From contig NMRA01000008.1 of the NCBI GenBank assembly GCA_002633005.1, positions 1,466,013-1,502,917 on the forward strand: DNA of 36,905 nt, in the 5' to 3' direction. This document shows, in pieces, positions 23,601 through 31,640 of this stretch. The notes beneath the pieces were generated by a model. It made no database searches. It was not told where the DNA came from and saw only the letters and a program-made list of their open reading frames with translations. Origin of the DNA: Phoronis australis (taxonomy: Eukaryota; Phoronida; Phoronidae). Position 1 is the stretch's first letter, and every line of letters begins with the position of its first letter. The position numbers and the translations under genes were made by a program.

Positions 23601-26600
23601 GTGAAACAAAGCAATCACTCACAGCGGAATGAACCGTGAACGCCACGAACTAGTCTTTGGTAGTCAATTCGACTCTGTTTATGCGCGCACTCACACTTCA
23701 TTCGTTTTGTCCACTGCCATCAATATCCGGATATTACACTATGATATCTACTGAAAAATCCGTTGTCCAGCAGGCAGTATTCAGTAGTGCACCCATCAAT
23801 GGATGAACAAGCTGACGTGTCCTCTGAGGGTCCTGGAATTTGATGCTGCGAATATTACCGATTAGGTCATGCCACAGAAATCTGCCAAAGTGTCCCAGAT
23901 GGGGATTCAAAGCTGCCAGGTAGAATCGTGTTTCAGTTAAAGAGGAGTATTTATTTATCACATTTTAGTGATCATGTGTATATCGTATTTCTTTGTTGGG
24001 ATTTCCAGGCGTCGTCTTTACAGAGGGGGCTGTTTGGAAAGCGCAACGGCGTTTCGCTTTGAGTTTAATGAAAGACCTCGGTGTTGGCAAACTGTCATTT
24101 GAAGACAAAGTGTTGCACGAGGTGGAGACTCTGCTCAGCGTTGTCGAGCGCAAGAGAGGGGAACCGTTCGACATGCAGGTAACATGCGGTAGGATTTTTT
24201 GCCAATCTAGATACCCAAGTGATGCACGCCTGTGGAACTCAACACATATAAGGTACATTAGAACTCAACGAAAGAGAAAATGTTGTAACCACGGGAGATA
24301 GGCATTATCATTTATTCAGGTGAAGTTCTTGATAAGAAACAATATAAATAAAACCACCAGGAACTCGCGGTCTACTCTGGAATAACGACGGTTTCAAATA
24401 GTGCAAGAGTTGGCTCAATAATGGTGACTTGATGTCACGATTTATCCTTGGTGTCAAGTGATAGCTGCAATAACCACAGGCCTGTTCCTACCAGTTTTGG
24501 GGCGTTTTCCTGAAATTTTCAGCATTATTCTTGTTTGAGTGAACACATTTGATAAAATCTTCAATTTCTGGGTTTGTGCAATATTTTTGGACTCCGTAAA
24601 ATTCGCAAAAAATCATGAAAGATACTCGCACGAACGGGCCTTTGCGTGTAATAATATTCGTTATTTCTTCACTGCCGACATCGCGGTGGAGCAACATTTT
24701 ATTGCACGTGCATATCCTGGCGTGCAGTTTCGCTTTAAAGGAACATTTCCGGTGAGAAATATAATTTCACGGAAATAGTAGCAGTAGCTCAAAATCAAAC
24801 CCACTAACTCCGCGATGGCAGCCGAACGCTCTGCCGCTGAGTCAAATCGGCAAGAATATTTTAACGTATTTTTAAATAACGATTAAAAACGGTAAATGCA
24901 TCGCCCTTGATTTCAGCGTATGTCTGGCAGACAATGACACAAATAGGCGATTTGTAAAAAAATAAACACAAAACAACGGATTTTAGGAACAAGGCTTAAA
25001 CCATACTCACAGCGAAATCAAAGAATACTACAGACCACCCCCTCACGGCACGCCTAGTACAGCATAAAAGACCCAGTAGCGTCAACTGACCTGTGGTCAA
25101 ACACACACATAGGAATTGGACCATTCTTTCGACTGCGAAAAGGTGAAAGTATCGTGCAATGAACTCAAGTGGTAAAAGAGATTCCAACTTCCATGAATCT
25201 ACCAGCAGTTGCTGGGCCCCCTGCATCCTAGCAGACACTTCAGGAGCTCGCCGAGCACAACACCTGGTGTCGACGAACATAGTGAATAACATGGCGGTTC
25301 GTCAGCGAATTTCTTAGCTGTGAGTATGTTTAAACCTTGTTCTTATGACATTACCACAGCAGCTAAGCTTTCATTATAGTAGTACAACGGATGTTAGCTT
25401 TTGTCAAATTTAAAAACTTCAAAAAGTTTGTACCCTCCAACAATAAGCCCCAAAATGCGCTTTCGGCCCCATAAAACCGATAATGTTTATGTATAGATAC
25501 TTTCCCCCTTCATTTTAATTTAAAACTTCATAAAGCAAATGTTTACGCAAACAATTTTTTCAAATCTTATTCCTGAATGACATTCTTTCAACATAACATC
25601 ATTTTTCTCGAAAATTAAAAATCAACGTATACTAGATTTTTTTAAAATTTATTTTTAAAATTTCAGATAACGCGTCGACAAAATAGTCGCCATATTCAAT
25701 GACACTGAAAATAGAAACTTGATTTCATAAACGCACACATGTTTGCACAGTGAATCTTTCTATTTTAGTTTGGTGATTAAGAGTTCTCAAGTAAAAAAGA
25801 AACTTAAAGAAACATTATCAATTTTACGCCCAATTATTATTGTTGGGTGAGATAGACTTCTTGAAGTCATCATGTTTGACCAGAGCTACACGACAACAAA
25901 ATACGTCGTTTTTGTGATTTTGTTACAATTCGCCAATTCTCGTCGTTGTCGGTGTTTCAGAGTCGCTGAAATCCGACCAGTGACTAACGCATTTAAAACA
26001 CTATGTGATACATAGAGATGGTTTTAGCTCCAAGAACAGCTAGCGTTGTGTTGCTACCGTGGAGATTCCACTGGCAGGTTTGACTACATGTTGGGAGTGG
26101 TCTCACAAAATCACTGTTCCTGCCCATTGTGTGCTTTTTTGCTGTTTACAAAATAATGCAATTTACAAGACAGTAAATGATTGTTTAAAAGTCGATAATT
26201 CCAAAGTGTTTTTCAATCCGTTGTTGCAGTATATCCTGACAAACTCCGTGGCTAACATTATCTCAGCCGTACTTTGGGGTAAACGTTATGAGCACAACGA
26301 ACCAGAGTTTCAAGCGTTTCTTCAAAAAGTCAATGAGAACGTAATTGGTAAGATGTGTCTTGAAACGAAATCAGTTGCATGGCAATCTTTCATAAGAAAT
26401 GTTTACGTTTACTTGAGAATTTTTTTGTGGAATTGCGCCATCTAATGGCCATTTTGTTATTTTAATAAACACCGCCAGAAGCAAACCGTTTGCGATGCAG
26501 TCGTGGGCGCATTTCAACGCTCTGCGTTGCTGTTGTTTGATAAAATATAACGGTTGTCCCTTAGTATACATAATTTCCACTATCAGAAACTTAGAATGAG

Positions 26601-28952
26601 TCGCTTTTATTTTTTTTTTTCAGCAACAAAACAAAATCTCAGCAAGTTTTCTAAATAAACAGTCAGTCTCCGTTATTTTGTGTAATGTCGTTTTTAGACA
26701 TTTTCAAAATTTACGGTGGTGCGGAAAGGACATAATGTGAGAAAAATCCGAATTTCGACTTAGTTTCTTAGAGGATCGGCTACGCTACAGAATGAATCAT
26801 GGATATCGCTTCAAAACGGCCACCTGCTATGATTACATTTGCTTTTTGCGACTCATTTGTGTGTTTTGTTTTGTCCAATCCAATTGAATTTTAAAATTCG
26901 AAACATACGCCGAACAAAAGGTGGCTCTGATGATCGTGCGCTCGTGTGGTATCTTCACCTTCCCCATCTCGTAGAACTCTCTGCTCCAACTGATACTTTT
27001 TGTATATTTTATAGCGTGCAATAAAACCGCAGTTCTTCTCTCAGTGCTGCCCGTCTTACGCATTTGCCCAGGGGATCTTAGCGGCACGAAACAGTTGCTG
27101 AGCAACAAGGTGGCTATGGAGAGCTTTATTCAAGCCATCATCGACGAGCACAAATCTACCTTTGATCACGAGAATCTACGAGATTTTGTTGATGCTTACT
27201 TGGCGCAAATTGAACAGGAAAAACATAAGCAAGATACGTCTTTTCACGGTAAGGCGCATAGGTGGTATTGAAGTTAATAAGTAGTGTCATGAAGGCCGCG
27301 CGCGTGCTTCAGCAGCTGGTAGTTTTGGTAATATAGGCCCCCTGACACAGCAGTAACACTCATTTTATCATTCCTTGGACAGTAGAAAAAAGAGTTACTT
27401 TTAAACAATTACTGCAGCCAACACGGTAATTTTGCCATCATCCATAGTGAATGTGAGTCCAGGAAATTAAGTGGAGCTGGAAAACTTCAACTTGTTATGT
27501 GTTTGCAGAAAACCAGTTGCTGAAAATTCTTGGAGAACTGCTAGTGGCTGGTTTAGAGACTACATCAACAACTCTTCGCTGGGCTTTGCTTTACTTGACC
27601 CTTAACCCGGACGTGCAAGAACGAGCTCGCAGTGAAATTCTACAAACAATTGGTAAACGCCAACCATCTATGCGCGATCGTCCAAATCTCCATTTCGTGG
27701 AAGCTGTGTTAATGGAGTCGCATCGCCTAGGGCGCGTGGTGTCCACAGGAGTTCCTCACTCTCCAACTGTTGACGTCACATTTCGCGGATTCGTCATTCC
27801 GCGGAAGACTACAGTATTACCCAATATGGCCAGTGTATTTCTCAACGAAGATGTTTTTACTGATCCGTACCAGTTTAAACCTCAGAGATTTCTTGACGAG
27901 GAAGGAAGATTCGACAAACGTTTAGCTGAGCACGTCATTCCGTTTAGTACTGGTAAATATGCCCTGCCTCCCGTTCAGTAACGCTAGGACCTCGCTAAAA
28001 AGCAAGACTTCGCGAGATTACGTAAGATATTGCCGTGTATTTTAAATGAGAACATGTGACTTTGACTAGTAGGTTTTAGCTGGGTCCTAGCGTAGGTCCT
28101 AGCGTCTACTGAGCGCACGCCTGGTGTCATTTTGCGTGCATAAAATAAATGAAAGTAGACGTAATATCATGATCACTCGTTTGTAGCTTTGGTAAACCCG
28201 TGTTCGTCAAAGAAACATGAGCGGTTGATGTACACAGATTTGATAAGGTTCAACGCAAATCACACTATTTTTCAGATTCTTCTTTTGCAATATTAGGCTC
28301 GGGTCCGATGAGGTGTCCAGGGGTCTAGACTAGTCTCGTTCTGACTTCCAGTGCACAGTGGGCCTCGTGTAAGCCGAAAATAGTGGTCAACTAACTTCTT
28401 CGGGTGGACATCAACATAACATTACAAGTAAAAGACGTTTGTTGTCTGTGTGGGGGAGGGGGGGGGGCAATTTCTGTCCTCGTTGGGAGAGACAACATTC
28501 GTAATTAAGTTAATTGGTGTTGTTTTCTTGACCAATCCTGTGGAATAGATGGGAGCCGTCTAGTCTTTGCCAAGAACTAGTCTAGGGCTGGCCCTCCCTA
28601 CTGTAGGGGGAATCCTGGATCCGCGCCAGCGTACGCGGCATACTCAGTAGTTTGTAGTCTTGCTTTGAACCTATCATCTATGCTAGTAGCAATGAAAGGT
28701 GACAGAGATGTCTTAAAAATGTTTTGTAAATTTTTAGCTATTTATCAATAATTCTTTCCAGGTCGTCGAGTTTGTCTTGGCGAAACATTGGCCCGGATGG
28801 AGCTGTTTCTCTTTTTGACGTCATTGCTGCAGAAGTTCGTCTTTACTTTCCCACGTGACGCACCACTTCCATCCACCAATGGCATACAAGGATTCACTTT
28901 CTTGCCTCGTCCACATCTCGTCTGTGCCAAAATTTTATCTGCTACTGTTTAA
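20403..28952 (+). CDS. CYP2-clan cytochrome P450, seven coding exons, 508 aa
   Basis: A microsomal heme-thiolate monooxygenase, expected to insert oxygen into lipophilic substrates using NADPH-P450 reductase. Exons 20403-20619, 21757-21909, 24009-24178, 26230-26347, 27015-27248, 27509-27952 and 28762-28952 join in frame (intron phases 1,1,0,1,1,1) to 1527 nt. An N-terminal membrane anchor spans residues 14-33, followed by the PPGP hinge (42-45). The C-helix W133-x3-R137 lies in a WKAQRRF block. The I-helix oxygen-activation motif is AGLETT (311-316). E367-x2-R370, PQRF (422-425) and the heme loop FSTGRRVCLG, with ligand Cys450, complete the set. No stop, frameshift or missing catalytic residue is seen. 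Length and the [11 protein letters not shown] junction fit CYP2-clan enzymes (CYP2J/2U-like). Exon 6 corresponds to several vertebrate CYP2 exons fused. Substrate and subfamily cannot be read from the sequence. Confidence 0.95.
21757..21909 (+). CDS. P450 exon 2
   Basis: Acceptor TTTGTTTTAG, donor GTAACT. Encodes [13 protein letters not shown] through EFSGRP to SENM, the beta-1 sheet and B-helix region. The first codon is split (G from exon 1 plus CT gives Ala). Intron 2 (21910-24008) contains the inverted repeat at 22607-22836. Confidence 0.93.
22607..22836. mobile_element. Inverted repeat with hammerhead-like cores in both arms (P450 intron 2)
   Basis: Arms of about 70 bp: ATATTAATAAAAACAACTAC and a following TATTAAATCGA block on the left, and their complements on the right. 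Read inward, each arm contains CTGATGATG, TGTT(T)GAATAAA and then CCGAAA(C/G)ATG. CTGATGA lies at 22667-22673 (- strand) and 22762-22768 (+); GAAA lies at 22642-22645 (-) and 22791-22794 (+). CUGAUGA followed at short distance by GAAA is the conserved hammerhead core, and such ribozymes are known in long-terminal segments of Penelope-like retrotransposons. Stem II is weak in both arms, so ribozyme activity is doubtful. Confidence 0.6.
24009..24178 (+). CDS. P450 exon 3
   Basis: Acceptor GGGATTTCCAG, donor GTAACA, ending in phase 0. Encodes [16 protein letters not shown] and the following LMKDLGVGK segment: the C-helix, which contacts a heme propionate, and the D-helix. Intron 3 (24179-26229) carries a tRNA-like sequence and a foldback. 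Confidence 0.95.
24785..24850 (-). repeat. tRNA-derived sequence in P450 intron 3
   Basis: On the - strand, GACTCAGCGGCAGAGCG (24827-24847 region) matches a tRNA D-arm/A-box. GTGGGTTTGATTTT (24791-24804) sits where the T-arm/B-box should be but departs from GGTTCGANTCC. The anticodon arm is imperfect. It is probably a decayed tRNA or SINE. Confidence 0.5.
24984..25345. mobile_element. Terminal-inverted-repeat element, 362 bp (P450 intron 3)
   Basis: The ends TAGGAACAAGG(C)TTAAACC and CATACTCACAGC on the left are matched in reverse complement on the right, arms of about 33 bp. Read outward from the interior, both ends carry GCTGTGAGTATG, which resembles a splice donor. A 98-codon - strand frame (24996-25292) lies inside. 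I do not recognise its protein, and its ATG lies 28 bp inside the right arm. No target duplication is obvious. Confidence 0.65.
25346..26229. other. Remainder of P450 intron 3
   Basis: AT-rich intronic sequence with no further features seen. It ends in TTGTTGCAG, the exon 4 acceptor. Confidence 0.6.
26230..26347 (+). CDS. P450 exon 4
   Basis: Acceptor TTGTTGCAG, donor GTAAGA. Encodes [20 protein letters not shown] and the [14 protein letters not shown] helix. PFDMQ from exon 3 joined to this segment aligns without a gap to the usual CYP2 pattern. The frame stays open upstream of 26230, but that extra sequence does not fit the family and is taken as intron. Confidence 0.9.
27015..27248 (+). 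CDS. P450 exon 5
   Basis: Acceptor TATTTTATAG at 27014, donor GTAAGG. Encodes residues 221-297: the [20 protein letters not shown] segment, then the G-helix and the [12 protein letters not shown] motif. A second acceptor (CTCTCAG, ending 27044) also keeps frame but drops ten residues that the family normally has. The upstream site is therefore preferred. Confidence 0.85.
27509..27952 (+). CDS. P450 exon 6 (I-helix to PQRF)
   Basis: Acceptor GTGTTTGCAG, donor GTAAAT. At 444 nt it is the largest exon. It holds the I-helix AGLETT motif, E-x2-R, the GVPHS segment, PQRF and the first part of the heme loop (FSTG). Vertebrate CYP2 genes usually split this region into about three exons. Confidence 0.95.
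27967..28119. mobile_element. MITE family 1, copy C (153 bp), in P450 intron 6, flanked by CCTG duplication
   Basis: Same orientation as copy A: left end CCTCCCGTTCAGTAACGCTA, right end TAGCGTCTACTGAGCGCACG. CCTG lies at 27963-27966 and 28120-28123. It starts 14 bp after the GT of the exon 6 donor, so the donor is separated from the rest of the intron by the insertion. It is the least degraded of the three copies at the left end. Confidence 0.88.
28605..28630 (-). mobile_element. Possible hAT-like family 2 end
   Basis: Read on the - strand, CTGGCGCGGATCCAGGATTC followed by CCCCCTA resembles the CAGTGGCGGATCTAGGAT end found at 13761, 31144 and 34862. Only one end is visible. Confidence 0.3.
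28762..28952 (+). CDS. P450 exon 7 (heme-binding Cys) and stop
   Basis: Acceptor ATTCTTTCCAG. The split Gly codon completes [11 protein letters not shown], with the heme thiolate Cys450 and the L-helix [12 protein letters not shown]. It ends at TAA (28950-28952) after a [16 protein letters not shown]-terminus, which is normal for the clan. Confidence 0.96.
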
Positions 28953-28956
28953 TAAA
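28951..28956 (+). terminator. AATAAA overlapping the P450 stop codon
   Basis: The stop is the TAA of TAATAAA, so a consensus polyadenylation hexamer begins on the second base of the stop. If used, the 3' UTR would be only about 15-30 nt. Further AATAAA hexamers occur downstream, for example at about 29253. Confidence 0.4.
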
Positions 28957-29437
28957 AAAGCACAATACTAGCTCAATTGCTGGATGATAACAGGCCATTT
29001 ATGCCTACAAGGAACATGTAATAATTTCGGCGTGTACACTTATGCGTACTATGACTCATCACGTTTGCCAAAAACATACAAAGGGTGATTGCGCGAGATC
29101 TGGCGAGAATGATGACACACCACAATTCGTAAAGGGCTCTCGATTTTGTGGCAGTTCTATTTAATTCAGTTTAGTTATAGTCAGTTTTACAAATACAGAC
29201 ACAGTATTTTACATAGGGCTAATAGCGTGGTCAATACAGAAAAGAAAAATGAATAAATCACAACTGCACAAGACTAAAATAATAATTTAAGAAAAAAAAA
29301 TCAATTGAGGTTACGTGGGACCTTCGAAAACTTCAGAAATGGCTGATCGAATTCACATGAAACTTTCAGATTTTATGATTTATGCAGAGTTCTCCAATAC
29401 GCTGTCAAGGAACTGTTTTTAAAAATTTCCACTTTTG
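28957..29437. other. Noncoding downstream of P450
   Basis: AT-rich; probable 3' flank or UTR. No repeats defined. Confidence 0.4.
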
Positions 29438-29445
29438 CATGAAGG

Positions 29446-29601
29446 CAGTGCTGTAGTGGTAAAATTAGAGGTAAGTAGGCGCCCCGAGCCTCCCGTATCA
29501 CCTTGAGCACTGAACGTAACTTACCGTGAGTAGGCGCTACGTTCAAATGACAAAAGGTGGTTGGCTGCGCCTACGTGCGCCTACGTCCCACTACAGCACT
29601 G
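29446..29601. mobile_element. hAT-type MITE (156 bp) with 8-bp target duplication
   Basis: The ends CAGTGCTGTAGTGG and CCACTACAGCACTG are perfect inverted repeats. The flanks CATGAAGG (29438-29445) and CATGAGGG (29602-29609) match at 7 of 8 positions, the duplication length of hAT transposons. Its two halves match, in reverse complement, the two ends of the 1.27 kb element at 30036-31305. It is therefore an internally deleted derivative. Confidence 0.9.
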
Positions 29602-30035
29602 CATGAGGGACTATCAAAAAGTAGCGCTTTTATGATTTTGATAGACTCGAGTGTTGCATAAAACGCATGCAAAGAATTGTACGATGACACTTGGCTTACC
29701 TCAAAATCCAACTGCTGCCTGGTGGTTTTTGTAATTGGAGTAATTATGTTGCGCACCCAGCAGAATTAACGAGGAGCATAATGATGCACCGTTATACAAA
29801 CGTTTTAGGTTGTAAAAGTCCCATTGCACACAATCACCTGTACTTATTACGAACTATTCAAATATGCTATTCAAAAACTTTCAAAACGAAAATTTAAAAA
29901 TACTATTGGCGCCCCCATTGTGTTTAAGATTGGTCTTACTATCTAGAAAAAGATAACATCAGCAGCCTTTGGCCATGTAATTAACTACAACAGCATGATG
30001 TCTTTGATGGACGCCGGTCAAGGTCGAGGTACGCA

Positions 30036-31305
30036 CAGTGCTGTAGTGGGGCGTAGGTGCACGTAGGCGCAGCCAACCATCCTTTCACATATTAACGTAG
30101 CGCCTACGCACAGTAAGTGACGGTATAGCGTAGTCTTGATACGATAGCTTACGGTATCGATGCACTTGTGCTGACGCTGGCAGCAACTTGGAGCGGCGTT
30201 GGCTTGACAATGGTAACCAGTCGTTTTGCTCTATTCTGGGTATCTTGGGACCCAAAACGTGGCCTATGGGATCCTGGATAAGACATGGCGACCATGATGT
30301 CAGGCGCATTTGCAATCGGTTTGGGCCGGTTGCCACAACGGCAATCAAAAGAATGCGTGAGTTTGGAGAAATGGAGGCTGAAGATGGTAAGAGTACACAA
30401 ACTACCAAGTGCTCTGGCACAACTGGACCTCTTCCAGTACAGCGAAATTAATCGGATAGTAACAGACAGCTCTTGTTTGCTAGCAATTAGAAACCACCTC
30501 CAGCTCGATCGATGTTTGGCAAGATCAATGTTTCCCCGCTATCCACGTTCTACCCACGACCTTATGCCGAAACGTGGATTCGACAACACGGAACCGCTGA
30601 TAGTTCACAGTTCAGATCATCAAGTAACTGCTGCCGACAAAAAACTTGAGTTTGTGGAGGATAGTTTAACTAAGCACTCTATCTTTGGACAGGTCACTCA
30701 TACCTGGTATGAGAACACCTGCTTGCAAGAAAACCTCCAACTTCTAGTTTGTGCTTTATACATGAGTACATGCACGTGTGCGCATTGTTAGTGTTCAGCT
30801 CACTGAAACTTCAGTGCTTGTGTAGTGCTAGTGCACTCAGTCTTTGAAGCGTGTGGAGTAACATATGTTCTCCAAGTAATGAAATTTTAGATTAATATTT
30901 CAAGATAAAGTAAACACTAGGGTGTCACGTCATAGGTGGATAAAGGGGATCGTAGTGCCCGAGGAAAACCCCACGGGCGACTAAAAAACGTCGCCAGCAT
31001 ATCGTTTCTGGACGTTACGCGTCTATTTTCCTTTAGAATTGTGCTTGGGTCCCCCTTTAGAAACCGCTTGGAATGCACGCGGATCTTTGCCTTCTTTTAT
31101 GTGGGTTTGGGCCCGCTTTCTGTGACATCCTAGATTCGCCACTGCAGAATCGTTAGTGAATACCCACTCATGAGTAAAAATGGGCCTACATGTTTGTGAG
31201 TCAGGTTTGGCGAATTCAATTCACTTTTAAAATTCAGTGCTCAAGGTGATACGGTGGGCTTTGGGCGCCTACTTACGACTAATTTTACCACTACAGCCCG
31301 CCCTG
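30036..31305. mobile_element. hAT-type element (1.27 kb) with 8-bp target duplication
   Basis: Left end CAGTGCTGTAGTGGGGCG, right end TTTTACCACTACAGC then CCGCCCTG. The flanks GGTACGCA (30028-30035) and GGTACACA (31306-31313) match at 7 of 8 positions. About 90 bp at the left and 80 bp at the right are homologous to the 156-bp MITE. The interior has frames of 87 codons (30188-30451) and 168 codons (30285-30791). Neither shows transposase motifs I recognise, so the element is nonautonomous or its transposase has decayed. A second hAT-like element is nested at 30931-31144. Confidence 0.85.
30931..31144. mobile_element. hAT-like family 2 element nested in the 1.27 kb hAT element
   Basis: The right end is TGACATCCTAGATTCGCCACTG, the reverse complement of the CAGTGGCGGATCTAGGAT terminus at 13761. 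The left end CATAGGTGGATAAAGG matches that terminus at 11 of 16 positions. Flanking 8-mers do not match, so the left boundary is provisional. No coding capacity. Confidence 0.5.
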
Positions 31306-31510
31306 GGTACACAAGCCGGTGGAGTTGCCCAATCTCCCCCGGTGAGGGAGCGTAGGATTCTTTTCGTGAAAAACGACATGACAATTTAGAAAACTGTAAC
31401 TACGTTTTACAGATTTCGTCTTGAACTCAATAGAAAGAAGTTTTGCCGTTAATGAATTGTTTAGCTGTGGCTGTACATTTCTTTTTGTTAATTCTTACTT
31501 AAAAGTTGTG
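31306..31510. other. Noncoding, nothing recognised
   Basis: No coding or repeat signal seen. Confidence 0.4.
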
Positions 31511-31591
31511 GTCACGTGACACACCAAGGACGTGGCACAAAGTAATATCCCGAGCAAACTGTGCGGTGGATCACATGACGAGTCACGTGAC
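31511..31591. promoter_or_regulatory. Two GTCACGTGAC palindromes (E-box/M-box type)
   Basis: Perfect palindromes GTCACGTGAC at 31511-31520 and 31582-31591, both followed by AC (GTCACGTGACAC), with a TCACATGA variant at 31571-31578. TCACGTGA is the known site for MITF/TFE-type bHLH-zipper factors. Because they sit directly before a retroelement-like tail, they may belong to that element rather than to a host gene. Confidence 0.35.
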
Positions 31592-31602
31592 ACCTGAGTG
31601 GC

Positions 31603-31640
31603 CTGATGAAGTCCTCGAGAGGAGGACTAACTTAGCCATC
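31603..31640 (+). mobile_element. Degraded hammerhead/Penelope-like tail
   Basis: CTGATGA (31603-31609) is followed by GTCCTC, a short loop and GAGGAC (31611-31627), forming a clean 6-bp stem. Where a hammerhead needs GAAAC, the sequence reads TAAC, so the catalytic core is broken. The string closely resembles 3' ends of Penelope-like elements. An open reading part is not present nearby. Confidence 0.4.

Noticed and set aside
26059-26229. Upstream extension of P450 exon 4 from an ATG at 26059
   Set aside because: It precedes a strong TTGTTGCAG acceptor, and the extra residues do not fit the P450 fold, whereas joining exon 3 at 26230 aligns without a gap.
30285-30791. 168-codon frame inside the 1.27 kb hAT element as a transposase
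   Set aside because: No hAT dimerisation or catalytic motifs, no BED finger, and too short; probably chance.
31603-31640. Active hammerhead ribozyme
   Set aside because: Core GAAA after stem II is replaced by TAAC, and closing stems I and III were not found.
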